Of a stretch of DNA of 64,000 nt, positions 8,194 to 16,741 are shown one piece after another. Positions within the stretch are counted from its first letter, which is position 1, and the number at the start of each line of letters is the position of its first letter. Origin of the DNA: Diplocloster hominis. GTDB taxonomy: Bacteria; Bacillota; Clostridia; Lachnospirales; Lachnospiraceae. Where the stretch lies: positions 19,193 through 83,192 of the forward strand of contig NZ_JAWDIY010000024.1 of the NCBI RefSeq assembly GCF_032380655.1. The letters are read 5' to 3'. Below the pieces are notes generated by a model, which did not search any database, was not told where the DNA came from, and saw only the letters and a program-made list of their open reading frames with translations. The translations under genes were made by a program, and so were the position numbers.

Positions 8194-9690
8194 TCATTCC
8201 TGTGTATTATCCGGCGGCTCCTCCCCTGTGTCCTGTGGAGGCTGCTGATCCGTGTTATCATTCGTCTGATTGTCTCCCGCCGCATTCCCGGCTGCGTTTT
8301 CGCCGCCGGCATTCGCCCCTTCCACCGGCGGCGTGCTCATATAACTTGCGGACTGCCGCGCCTTATTGGTGTTCGGGTACTTGTCATATACCTGCTGGTA
8401 GAACTTATCCGCATTGGCCTGATCCCCGGAACGGTCATAAGACCGCGCCAGATAGAACAAAGCATCCCCGTTGTGGACATCCGCGTTCAATTCAACGGCC
8501 TGCCCCAGATCCTGAATAGCCGCAGCGAAATCACCTTTTTTGTATGCGCTATAGCCGGTGGTATACAGCTCCTCGGCCGCCTTGGTGTTCACATCTGTCT
8601 GGATGGCGTCGTAGAGTGTTTTGGCATCCCCGGACAGCGAGGCGGCATCTACTTTCTGAAGCGCATCCGCTGCCGTCACGGTATCTTGTGCGCTGTACGC
8701 TGCATACGCGGCCAGCAGCTGTTCATAGCTGGTCACTTTTACATCCTGAGCCTGCGCCTGCTGCTTCGCCTCTTCTTCATTGGACTTTGCCGTGGCCAGA
8801 TCGGTTTCCAGCTGTTTGATGTTGGCATTCTTGGTGGACAGCTGTTCGTTAAATTCGATCTCCGACTGATTGCTGTTGCCCTTCTCCGCCTGCATGCGGG
8901 CCGGAAGAACCAGGAACCACATAAGCGCCGCCCCCACCAGCAATCCGATTATGATATTAATCACCGTCGACATGCCGGAATTATCCTTGAACGTCTTCGG
9001 CTGTATAATCGTCTCATTTCCACTGCGGTAGGCTACCGAATCCTCATTCTTCGGCTCCTCCGGTTTTGGGTTCACCCCTTTGAATGCGTTCAGCTCTTTG
9101 ACCAGATGTAACGTCAATGTATTGGCACGGTCTATTTTACCGGCTCTTCGCAGCATCCCCTCCGCTTTGCCGTAATCTTCATTCTTCATGTAACACAGAG
9201 CCAGCAGCTGATATGCTTTGACCAGCTTTGGATTCATGGACAGCACTTTTTTCAGCTGGATAACCGCCAGGTCGTCACTGCTCTGCTCACAGTACAAAAG
9301 CGCCTGGTTGAACTTCTTAATGGTGGTGTTCATGGTTTCCAGACGTCCCTGATTCTCCTGCAGATCGTTCAGAAAATAATCCGCCGGATTCTTCTTGGAC
9401 TGAATATTCTTGCTGATGACCCACTGGCTTAAGGCCGCCACAGCCTCACCCATCTCATAGTAGATCAACCCCAGCAGATTCCTGGCCTGAACATGATTTT
9501 TATTATATTTTAACGCCAGATTCAGACTGGTCACAGCACCGGACAGATCCCGCACCTTCGCCTTTTCCAGTCCGTCGTTGTATAACGCATTGGACAATCG
9601 TATTATCTTTTTATATACTGATACATCAGCCCCGCAGTTCGTGCAGTAATCCACATCGGACAGGGTGCTGCCGCAATATAAGCATCTCAT
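8194..9690 (-). CDS. Zinc-ribbon, TPR and single-pass membrane protein of unknown role
   Basis: The 498-residue protein opens with a C4 zinc ribbon (CLYCG and CTNCGAD within the first 20 residues). TPR-like helices cover roughly 30-200, a single transmembrane segment (INIIIGLLVGAALMWFLVL) lies near 245-265, and a charged coiled-coil region covers about 270-325. Further TPR units follow (about 340-455), then a low-complexity Asn/Gln/Gly/Pro tail. The layout suggests a cytoplasmic sensor or scaffold half and an extracytoplasmic TPR half. It sits as a single gene between the spoIIA operon and the folC region with its own terminator. The function is unknown. Confidence 0.85.
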   Translation of the reverse strand: MRCLYCGSTLSDVDYCTNCGADVSVYKKIIRLSNALYNDGLEKAKVRDLSGAVTSLNLALKYNKNHVQARNLLGLIYYEMGEAVAALSQWVISKNIQSKKNPADYFLNDLQENQGRLETMNTTIKKFNQALLYCEQSSDDLAVIQLKKVLSMNPKLVKAYQLLALCYMKNEDYGKAEGMLRRAGKIDRANTLTLHLVKELNAFKGVNPKPEEPKNEDSVAYRSGNETIIQPKTFKDNSGMSTVINIIIGLLVGAALMWFLVLPARMQAEKGNSNQSEIEFNEQLSTKNANIKQLETDLATAKSNEEEAKQQAQAQDVKVTSYEQLLAAYAAYSAQDTVTAADALQKVDAASLSGDAKTLYDAIQTDVNTKAAEELYTTGYSAYKKGDFAAAIQDLGQAVELNADVHNGDALFYLARSYDRSGDQANADKFYQQVYDKYPNTNKARQSASYMSTPPVEGANAGGENAAGNAAGDNQTNDNTDQQPPQDTGEEPPDNTQE

Positions 9691-9779
9691 ACTGTTTCAC
9701 CTACTCTTCCGCGCTGCGTGCATGTCATATTTCCACATATTGAAAAGTCGCCGTTCAAATGTCTGAAAATCATTCTGCA

Positions 9780-9926
9780 CTATCGTTCTTTACTTCTCGA
9801 TTCCTTAAGCATTTCCTTCAAGATATCGGTCATATCCGTCAAATCCTGATTGCGGATCGCCTCTTCCGCTTCCTCAACCTCCAGACTCGGATGAAATTTC
9901 TTCAATTCTTCTTCAAAGTTCAGCAT
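9780..9926 (-). CDS. Small conserved-looking acidic helical protein, 48 residues
   Basis: A 48-residue frame starts at ATG 9926 with a strong AAGGAGG ribosome binding site 7-8 nt upstream and ends at TAG 9780. It overlaps the end of folC by 14 bp, so it looks translationally coupled to it. The product is acidic and mostly helical (MLNFEEELKKFHPSLEVEE at the start, then EEAIRNQDL and a Lys/Arg-rich end). There is no signal peptide or membrane segment. I do not recognise the family. The good ribosome binding site, position and amphipathic composition support a real gene. Confidence 0.65.
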   Translation of the reverse strand: MLNFEEELKKFHPSLEVEEAEEAIRNQDLTDMTDILKEMLKESRSKER

Positions 9927-11217
9927 CGTACCGCCTCCTTATCACGTCTTTCAATTCACCAATCAGATACAAGGACCCGGCGCAAAACAGCATGCCATCG
10001 CCTTTTCGCACTATAGCTTCCTGAAACGCCCGCTCCGTATCCGGCACAGCCGTCACCTTCTTTGATGTCCGTTCCTCAAAGATACGTTTTAACTCATCGG
10101 ATGGCACACCACGGCCGCTGTTAAGCTGGGTTATCACATAACTATCAAATAAATCTGCTTCAATAATGGTCTGGATCATTTGCGGATATTGCTTTTCTTT
10201 TACCGCAGAAAACAACAGAACTTTTGGCCCGCGCTCCTGGAATACCCTTACGGTTTCTGCAAATCCGCAGATACCTTCCACGTTATGTGCACCGTCCAGA
10301 TACACATCCGGAAGGACCTCCTCCATACGCCCCGGCCATCTCATATTGGAAATTCCCTGCTGCATGGCTTCCCGGCTGATCTCATGCCCGGAATCTAACA
10401 CTTCCAGAGCCTGTAATGCCAAAACTGCATTTCGGACCTGATAGGCCGCCGCATTATGCACGGTCATTCCAATACATCCATAATAACGACTGCAATAAGA
10501 AAAATCAACGGTTTTGTCAGTATTTAATAATTTTGTTATATTTTCATCATGTACCGGCCGGGTCGGCGCTCCCATCTTCACGGCCTGCCGTTCCACCACG
10601 CGGGTCACCGCATCCTTCGACGCGTCATAGACCACGGGAACTCCTGCTTTGATGATTCCGGCCTTTTCCGCCGCGATCTCTTCAATCGTGCTGCCCAGCC
10701 ACTCCATATGGTCCAGGCTGATGGAGGTGATCACCGTCACTACCGGGTCTTTGATGGCATTGGTTGCGTCCAGTCTGCCGCCCAGCCCGGTCTCCAGCAC
10801 CCCATACTCCACATGGTTCTCTTCAAACATTACCATAGCCATGGCAAATAAATACTCAAAAAAAGTCGGATGCGGCATTCCCTCCCGCTGCATAGCCGAC
10901 ACCGCCCGGCCCACTCTCTCAAACGCGTGAACCAGCTGTTCATTTTCCACATTCTTACCGTTTATCTGGAACCGCTCATTTACACATTCCAGATGGGGGG
11001 ACGTAAACATTCCCACGGAATATCCTGCCGTGCGCAATACAGAATTAAGATAGGCGCAGACTGATCCCTTTCCATTCGTCCCCGCCACATGTATCACCTT
11101 CATCTGATCCCCGGGATTGCCCAGATTCTGAAGGAGTTTCCTCGTATGGTTTAAGTCATTTTTCTTCGTAAATTTCGGTATATCTAAAAGATAAGACACT
11201 GTCTCTTCATATGTCAC
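9913..11217 (-). CDS. folC: Folylpolyglutamate synthase / dihydrofolate synthase
   Basis: The 434-residue Mur-ligase-family protein has the ATP-binding loop HVAGTNGKGSVCAYL (about residues 42-56), the folate-family motif FTSPHLECVNERF, the LETGLGGRLDATN strand-loop and a C-terminal domain beginning near DVYLDGAHN. It adds glutamate to folates (and glycine-free dihydropteroate in bifunctional enzymes) in the cytoplasm. Length is normal. A sigma-A promoter lies at 11249-11277, 30-60 bp upstream. A 48-residue coupled gene follows. Whether both activities are present cannot be told from sequence reading alone. Confidence 0.94.
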   Translation of the reverse strand: MTYEETVSYLLDIPKFTKKNDLNHTRKLLQNLGNPGDQMKVIHVAGTNGKGSVCAYLNSVLRTAGYSVGMFTSPHLECVNERFQINGKNVENEQLVHAFERVGRAVSAMQREGMPHPTFFEYLFAMAMVMFEENHVEYGVLETGLGGRLDATNAIKDPVVTVITSISLDHMEWLGSTIEEIAAEKAGIIKAGVPVVYDASKDAVTRVVERQAVKMGAPTRPVHDENITKLLNTDKTVDFSYCSRYYGCIGMTVHNAAAYQVRNAVLALQALEVLDSGHEISREAMQQGISNMRWPGRMEEVLPDVYLDGAHNVEGICGFAETVRVFQERGPKVLLFSAVKEKQYPQMIQTIIEADLFDSYVITQLNSGRGVPSDELKRIFEERTSKKVTAVPDTERAFQEAIVRKGDGMLFCAGSLYLIGELKDVIRRRYDAEL

Positions 11218-11248
11218 TGATACTCATCCACCTTTTTTATCCACACCC

Positions 11249-11277
11249 ATTATACCTGAATCTCCTTTTATTTCCAA
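11249..11277 (-). promoter_or_regulatory. Sigma-A promoter of folC
   Basis: On the minus strand TTGGAA (11277-11272), 17 bp, then a perfect TATAAT (11254-11249). The predicted start is near 11242, leaving a leader of about 25 nt. Confidence 0.7.
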
Positions 11278-11320
11278 CCTAAAGTTTTTAACATCTTTAG
11301 ACAATTCTCGCAGGATGGCG

Positions 11321-11360
11321 TTTTTCATTTCATAGGAACACCTTTCTATGAGATAAATAA
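11321..11360 (-). repeat. Dispersed hairpin element, copy A
   Basis: On the minus strand ATCTCATAG and CTATGAAAT pair as a 9-bp stem with one mismatch around the loop AAAGGTGTTC. Two related hairpins with loop AAAGTGCTC flank the composite repeat in the valS leader. Here it follows the terminator of the subtilisin-like gene. Confidence 0.6.
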
Positions 11361-11393
11361 AGTCCGGCGCTTAAACAAAGGCGCCGGACTTTT
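11361..11393 (-). terminator. Terminator after the subtilisin-like lipoprotein gene
   Basis: A perfect 10-bp stem, AGTCCGGCGC with GCGCCGGACT, encloses a 10-nt loop. On the minus strand TTTATTTAT follows. It lies 31 bp past the stop at 11424. Confidence 0.85.
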
Positions 11394-11423
11394 GGATGTA
11401 TTCCCGGAGGATTGGAAACTTAT

Positions 11424-12572
11424 CTACTGTAATGTGGAGCGTACCGAATCGATAAAAGCGGATGGGTCTATGAAGAGGTTACCGGCCGCATTTTCGTATG
11501 CGGTCTCCCTCATGAGTGTTATCATCCGGGTTCCTGTAAGCAAAGGATTGATCTGCCATCCCAGTGCTAATATTCCTGTTCCATAGGGGATAGCCCAGCT
11601 GTGGCCTCCTATCGCATCATAGCTATAAGAATATTCCCCCTCTTGATAGGCTTCCGCGGTGGTACGGTAACCTACAGGTGTCCCCAGTGCCTGGGGCGGA
11701 CTCTCCTGGAAATCACCATCGGGTGTCCCGATTTTGCTTAGCGTAATGTCATCTCTATGTTCCGGGTCAAAAAAGCTGGGCCAAAAAACGCAAGTATCAG
11801 AATCTTTCCTGCAATCCAGTACTAAAATACCCGCGTCCTGTGCCCGCTTTACCGCCTCATCATAATCACCATGGTTATCGAAGTTATCCGAATTTGTAAG
11901 ATCGGCAGATATGCTGACGGCACGTATTTTATCGGAATCCGGTAATTCTTTGTTTTGCCCGATCAGCCAGTCCAGTGCCTGGGCTGTCATGGACGGGGCT
12001 GTTCTGTCCCAAAATTTTAACGCCACATAGTATAGTTTGACACCGGGAGCGGTTCCAATGGTATTTCCAGCCAGTAAACTTGCTACTGCAGGTCCATGCA
12101 TGGAGCCTTTGCTGTCGTTTTCGGTTAATCCCACCGTATGATATTTCACAATCTTACCGGTGTATTCGGGATGGTCTGGTAGTAAAGGCTGGTCGATAAT
12201 TGCTACCGTCACGTTTTTACCTGTAATCCCCTGTGCGTGGAGCTTCGATACATTGAGTCCGGGAGCTTTTCCGTTTTCCAGAATATTTGCCGCCAGCTCT
12301 TCGCTTCCCTCGAAGTTTGTGTTTTGATTAAACCAGTAAGTATTGATATCTTTTGTATTATATTCTCCTGGTTTTAAAGTTATGGTTTCTCCGATACCGC
12401 GCACATCAGCATATGGTTCCAGTAATTTACTGTCATCCGCCGTTTTCCCCTGCGATGTTATGTCAGGGGTATTTGTATCTTTCTCTATATCCTTCTGGTT
12501 GTCATCGGTGTTACATGAGCATAATAATAATGAGAATAAAAAAATGAACGGTAATGCCAATACTTTTTTCAT
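11424..12572 (-). CDS. Divergent S8 (subtilisin-like) serine peptidase lipoprotein
   Basis: The 382-residue precursor has a signal peptide ending in lipobox LLCSC, so it should be anchored outside the membrane. Triad candidates are Asp in VTVAIIDQPLLPDHPEY (about residue 126), His in HGPAVASLLAG (about 159) and Ser in GHSWAIPYGTGILALG (about 330). The last corresponds to the canonical GTSMATP loop but is clearly altered. The oxyanion region is hard to place. There is no obvious propeptide beyond a linker of about 80 residues. It is next to a two-component system on the same strand and has a strong terminator. Peptidase fold: confident; activity: less so. Confidence 0.82.
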   Translation of the reverse strand: MKKVLALPFIFLFSLLLCSCNTDDNQKDIEKDTNTPDITSQGKTADDSKLLEPYADVRGIGETITLKPGEYNTKDINTYWFNQNTNFEGSEELAANILENGKAPGLNVSKLHAQGITGKNVTVAIIDQPLLPDHPEYTGKIVKYHTVGLTENDSKGSMHGPAVASLLAGNTIGTAPGVKLYYVALKFWDRTAPSMTAQALDWLIGQNKELPDSDKIRAVSISADLTNSDNFDNHGDYDEAVKRAQDAGILVLDCRKDSDTCVFWPSFFDPEHRDDITLSKIGTPDGDFQESPPQALGTPVGYRTTAEAYQEGEYSYSYDAIGGHSWAIPYGTGILALGWQINPLLTGTRMITLMRETAYENAAGNLFIDPSAFIDSVRSTLQ

Positions 12573-12661
12573 TTTTGCCCTTCTTTCTGTTCTGGATCGT
12601 ATTTCTGAAAAGGAGGAGAACGATACGCCGCTCTCCTCCCTGCTCCAGAATTATATTTCAA

Positions 12662-14995
12662 CTAACGGACCTGCGGAAATTCCACAGTAACCACGAACAG
12701 GTCTGCGATGGTCTCCACCGTCATCCTGCCCCCGCAGGCCTCCGTAAAGCTCTTCGCGATCGACAGGCCCAGTCCGCTGCCGCCGTCCGTCCGGCTTGAG
12801 TCGCCCCTTGTAAAACGTTCCGTAAAATTTACGTCGGCAGGGATCTCCGAAGCGGACGTATTTTTCACACTTGCCACCGCAACCGAACCGTCTGTTTTCA
12901 GATTGACGTATATGCGGGAACCGTCCAGGGAATACAGCAGGGCATTCTGCAGCAGGTTCTGGAATACCCGGTACAGCCGCTGCCCATCCGCCATGATCAT
13001 GATCTCTTCTTCCGGGATATCGGTCTTTATCTGGACCTTACTGCCCGCGATCCGTTCGGACATGTCGGCCAGGGTCTGGCGGAGCAGTTTGCCCAGATCC
13101 AGTTCCTCGATCTCGACCGGCAGCTGCCCGGAGGCTGCTTTGCTCACTTCAAAGACATCCTGCACCATTTCTTTTAATTTCTGAGATTTGCTGTCCAGGA
13201 TCTGTACATAATCTCTGATGTAATCCGGCAGCCCTTCTTCCTGTTTCAAAAGCTCCACATAGCTGATGATAGAGGTCAGCGGGGTTTTGATGTCGTGGGA
13301 TACATTGGACACCAGTTCGACTTTCATGCGTTCGCTCTTGATCTGTTCTTTTACCGCAGTATCCATACCTTTGCGGATATCATTCAGATCCTGCACAGCC
13401 CCGGCTAAGTCGCTGTCCGGATGAACCTGCAGTTCCCTGGTGATCGCTCCGTCACGCACAGTCTTGATCTGATCGATGAGCGTTCCCGTATCCTGCATCA
13501 GTTTTTCATTTTTCTTCATGTAATTTATCTGCATACAGATCATCAGGACCGCGCCCAAAACCACCAGAATCATCAGAATCAGAAGCGGTACGATCTCATA
13601 TCCGCCGGCCAGGCAAAAGATCAACAGGCTGGCAGCCGATAGTAAAATAAGCACGGCCGCTGCTACGATCAACGGGATACACCGGTGCACAACCCGCCTC
13701 TGAAACGGAAGTTTTAAGTCCGCTGCATGGAACGCGCCCACAATATGTCCTGTGATACTCTGTTTCCATACCTTTTGATTGTATCTGTTATCATTTACAA
13801 ACAGATAGATCATCCAGAACAGCCCGACAAGCCCGGCTGGCCACGCAAACATTTCCTGGAATAATTCCCGAAACATGCCTGTATAGAATTCTCCATACCG
13901 GATTCTCATGAAGATCTCACTCCACCAATAGCCTGAACGAAACAGTACGAACCCCAGGGCCAAAAGCAGCAGGATCAGCTTACCCTCATACCAGATTTTT
14001 CCTGTTATTTTGGCTATCCGCTGATCCGCCCGCTTCTTATCTTTGCGCAGGATAAGATAGACAGCGATAAGGATGACTCCCACCGCCAGTGAGGCAGCTA
14101 ATGCGATGTACCGGCCCTTTTCCTGCCGCTGGTTATATTCGATCCAGTACAGCCGGTTGTAGAGCTGCCTGGAGGAGTCTTTTGCATATTCCCCTTTGAT
14201 ATAGAGCTTTGGCGACTTGGCCGCTGCTATGGTAACAGTAGCTTTCTGGGATTCCTCATCCACGGTAAAGTTCTTATATCCGGGCACATACCAGTCACTG
14301 TCCTCCCGGTAGTAGCCATCCTTGTACACATCGATATCTTTGCCGTCTTTTCGCATCTTCACCGTATTGCCGTCAAAGTACATCAGGAAATTGTAGTCTT
14401 TGGGCGCGGCCATACCGGCGCCGTCCAGTTCCATGCCCTCGGCATTCGTGTAGACGGTTCCGTCGTTATAGGTAATCCGATACAAGATATTTTTGTCATC
14501 TTTGATCGCATTATGATACTGATCGGCTCTCTTCTTGTTCTCCTCTTTGGAGCTGTAATCACCGTCTCCATATGCACCGTACTCGTAGCCATCGTAGTAA
14601 TCACTGCTGTAATCTCCGACCGCTTCGGTAACTTCATTCGGATATTCCTCACCCAGGTTCCAGCTCCAATCACCGGTTCCGCTCTCGACCGCATATGCCC
14701 TCGCGACGTCCTCATAATAAGTGTCAACGCCGGAGTAATAGTTATACTCACGATAACCGTTTCCCCAGAGAGGCCCGCCGGTGGCCATGGCCAGAAATTT
14801 CTCCAGGTAATCCGCCATCTGCCAGCGGAACTCCCCTGTATTCTGATAATCTTCCTCAAAGGCTTCCGTGATCTGCGCCTTCCATGAGGATCTGGAGGAT
14901 AATAAATAGACCGAATCTATGATACCCGACAGCAACAGGGTGATCCCCAGAAAAAATGCGGTAAAACTAATGATGCTTTTCCATTTTGTAGCCAA
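12662..14995 (-). CDS. Membrane sensor histidine kinase
   Basis: The 777-residue kinase has an N-terminal membrane segment (about 8-32), a large extracytoplasmic Tyr/Asp-rich domain (about 33-300) and then five further hydrophobic segments between about 303 and 492. The dimerisation/phosphoacceptor motif is SNVSHDIKTPLTSIISYVEL (near 562-581), followed by a GHKL domain with NLLQNALLYS and GGSGLGLSIAKS. The phosphorylated residue should be the His of SHDIKTP. The start is a TTG at 14995, with AAGGTGG 9 nt upstream, inside the 3' end of the response regulator gene (29 bp overlap). The multi-pass core resembles VanS/cell-envelope sensors. The signal is unknown. Confidence 0.88.
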   Translation of the reverse strand: MATKWKSIISFTAFFLGITLLLSGIIDSVYLLSSRSSWKAQITEAFEEDYQNTGEFRWQMADYLEKFLAMATGGPLWGNGYREYNYYSGVDTYYEDVARAYAVESGTGDWSWNLGEEYPNEVTEAVGDYSSDYYDGYEYGAYGDGDYSSKEENKKRADQYHNAIKDDKNILYRITYNDGTVYTNAEGMELDGAGMAAPKDYNFLMYFDGNTVKMRKDGKDIDVYKDGYYREDSDWYVPGYKNFTVDEESQKATVTIAAAKSPKLYIKGEYAKDSSRQLYNRLYWIEYNQRQEKGRYIALAASLAVGVILIAVYLILRKDKKRADQRIAKITGKIWYEGKLILLLLALGFVLFRSGYWWSEIFMRIRYGEFYTGMFRELFQEMFAWPAGLVGLFWMIYLFVNDNRYNQKVWKQSITGHIVGAFHAADLKLPFQRRVVHRCIPLIVAAAVLILLSAASLLIFCLAGGYEIVPLLILMILVVLGAVLMICMQINYMKKNEKLMQDTGTLIDQIKTVRDGAITRELQVHPDSDLAGAVQDLNDIRKGMDTAVKEQIKSERMKVELVSNVSHDIKTPLTSIISYVELLKQEEGLPDYIRDYVQILDSKSQKLKEMVQDVFEVSKAASGQLPVEIEELDLGKLLRQTLADMSERIAGSKVQIKTDIPEEEIMIMADGQRLYRVFQNLLQNALLYSLDGSRIYVNLKTDGSVAVASVKNTSASEIPADVNFTERFTRGDSSRTDGGSGLGLSIAKSFTEACGGRMTVETIADLFVVTVEFPQVR

Positions 14996-15668
14996 TTCCC
15001 CACACCACCTTTATATATTCTGGTTCTTTCGGATTGAGTTCGATTTTTTCCCGGATGCGTCGGATATGGACCATAACCGTATTTTCCGGTGCGAAGGCCT
15101 CTTCTTCCCACACTCTCCGGTAGATCTCTTCAGCCGGAAATACTCTGCCCAGATTCCGCATCAGCAGATCGACGATCTTCGTCTCCGTGGCCGTCAGCTT
15201 GACCGGCTCCTGATCCGCATATAATACCCGCTCATCGGTCCGGTAGCTGAGCCTTCCATTGAAGATCTCACTGGATGCCGCTGAGGCATTGATATCTCCA
15301 AGGCTTGTATACCTCCTCAGATGACTGCGTACCCGCGCCATCAGTTCCTGCGGATCATACGGTTTGGTCACATAATCATCGGCCCCCATGGAAAGGCCCA
15401 GAACTTTATCCGTATTCTCACTCTTGGCGCTTAAGACGATGATCGGCAGATTCTTTCTTTCCCGTATCTTCATCACTGCGGACAGGCCGTCTAACCTCGG
15501 CATCATCACATCGATCAATATCAGCTGTACCGGATATTCCGCGATCTTCTGTAATGCTTCCAGGCCGTCATAGGCTTTCTGAACCGTGTAGCCTTCCTTT
15601 TCCAGCAGGATCGATATGGCTTTTACTATCTCTTTGTCGTCGTCTACGACCAGTACACATCCGTTCAT
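14967..15668 (-). CDS. OmpR/PhoB-type response regulator
   Basis: The 233-residue regulator has a receiver domain (acidic pocket VDDDKEIV, phosphoacceptor Asp in LILIDVMMPRLDG near residue 52, Lys in VTKPYD) and a C-terminal winged helix (about 130-230) ending with HIRRIREKIELNPKEPEYIKVVWG-type residues. It overlaps the histidine kinase gene downstream, so the two are cotranscribed. Three TCTTAC/GTAAGA words upstream suggest autoregulation. A GGAGGAG ribosome binding site precedes ATG 15668. Targets may include the envelope peptidase gene next to it, but no direct evidence was seen. Confidence 0.93.
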   Translation of the reverse strand: MNGCVLVVDDDKEIVKAISILLEKEGYTVQKAYDGLEALQKIAEYPVQLILIDVMMPRLDGLSAVMKIRERKNLPIIVLSAKSENTDKVLGLSMGADDYVTKPYDPQELMARVRSHLRRYTSLGDINASAASSEIFNGRLSYRTDERVLYADQEPVKLTATETKIVDLLMRNLGRVFPAEEIYRRVWEEEAFAPENTVMVHIRRIREKIELNPKEPEYIKVVWGIGYKMEKHH

Positions 15669-15709
15669 CTGATCTCCTCCTTAAGAACAATCCTATCATA
15701 ATATGGATA

Positions 15710-15749
15710 TCTTACAAACACGCAGGTATATTTCTTACGAAAATCTTAC
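15710..15749 (-). promoter_or_regulatory. Candidate response-regulator binding repeats (GTAAGA x3)
   Basis: GTAAGA on the minus strand occurs at 15749-15744, 15738-15733 and 15715-15710, spaced 11 and 23 bp (one and about two helical turns). Direct repeats at this spacing are typical of OmpR-family sites. A possible -10 TATGAT lies at about 15698-15693 with no good -35, as expected for an activated promoter. Confidence 0.4.
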
Positions 15750-15946
15750 AATCAATTCTTCTCTTAGTTATCAAATTGTTATTCGGTTACAGCGATGTTT
15801 TCCGGTTACGGCAAAGTTTTCCGGGCACTGCTGTTTTTTATTATAACATGGCGCTGTTGAAAAAGCATTCAGGAAAGTCTGCCCTCCCATCATTATCATC
15901 ATTGAGATTCGCAGCCAAAGATTATATGCGGTACAAATGAAACAAC

Positions 15947-15975
15947 TTGACAGATTCTGTATTAAAATTTAGAGT
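15947..15975 (+). promoter_or_regulatory. Promoter of the GNAT / pentapeptide gene pair
   Basis: TTGACA (15947-15952), 17 bp, TAGAGT (15970-15975). It lies about 70 bp ahead of the TTG start of the GNAT gene. Confidence 0.6.
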
Positions 15976-16047
15976 ATAAGGAACAAGAAGATTCCGCTTA
16001 GGCGGATAAGACGCACTCCACAAATCAAAAATAGTTGAGGTATCGTT

Positions 16048-16668
16048 TTGAATATAGAAATTAAAGACATACGAAAAAAAGATTATAAAAAAGCCATTCA
16101 ATTTGCTGTTAAGGGAATGCACTTTGACTGGTATTTGAACAACAAATTTCTGCTTAATGCTTACGGCCGATATTTTTGGTATCTTGAAATCAATCGTGCA
16201 ACACAAATTTTGGCGGCATATGCGGACGGTGAATTTGTGGGTGTTTTATTGGCAGAAATGAAAGGCGAAGAAAAGAAACAGCAGAGCTTACTGCAAAAAA
16301 TCTACGTCAAATTTGTTGATGTGATACTAAAGTCTTTCTTTAAGGGCGGCGCAGGTCTCTATGAAGAGACCACAAAAGAACAGTTAGCACACTATTTGAA
16401 ATCTAATACGCCTGATGGTGAAATTATATTTCTCGCCGCAGACCCCGATTGCAAAATAAAGGGCATCGGTACAGCTTTGCTTAATGCCCTGGAAAAAAAA
16501 GAAAAAGGAAAAACACTTTTTCTTTATACTGATGATGCATGTACATATCAGTTTTATGAGCATAGAGGATTTAAAAGAATGGAAGAAAAAGAAGTCGTAT
16601 TGGTAATGCCGAAAGGCAAAGTTTCACTAACATGTTTCGTTTACAGTAAGGCAATAGAACTGATGTAA
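16048..16668 (+). CDS. GNAT-family N-acetyltransferase
   Basis: The 206-residue protein follows the GNAT plan. An N-terminal strand-helix unit (IEIKDIRKKDYKKAIQFAV) leads to a central strand ATQILAAYADGEFVGVLLAEM and a C-terminal acetyl-CoA binding segment LAADPDCKIKGIGTALLNAL (near residues 130-149) with the G-x-G-x-A turn. The substrate is unknown. The start is TTG 16048, with GAGGT 7 nt upstream. The gene is markedly more AT-rich and Lys-rich than the flanking chromosomal genes, like its downstream neighbour, which suggests a shared recent origin. Confidence 0.85.
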   Translation: MNIEIKDIRKKDYKKAIQFAVKGMHFDWYLNNKFLLNAYGRYFWYLEINRATQILAAYADGEFVGVLLAEMKGEEKKQQSLLQKIYVKFVDVILKSFFKGGAGLYEETTKEQLAHYLKSNTPDGEIIFLAADPDCKIKGIGTALLNALEKKEKGKTLFLYTDDACTYQFYEHRGFKRMEEKEVVLVMPKGKVSLTCFVYSKAIELM

Positions 16669-16741
16669 CAGCCCTATCCGTTCCCATTGATCGGAAAGTT
16701 AAGCAGAACGGCTTATCAAAAGTTGCAGGAGCTAAAAATAT

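Larger units (their letters stand above)
15669..16047. other. Intergenic region between response regulator and GNAT gene
   Basis: This 379-bp divergent gap holds the GTAAGA repeats near the regulator, an imperfect direct repeat beginning CGGTTACAGCGATGTTTTC and CGGTTACGGCAAAGTTTTC near 15785-15825, and a sigma-A promoter at 15947-15975 for the GNAT gene. A small CCGCTTAGGCGG palindrome lies near 15996. No further gene was seen. Confidence 0.6.
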
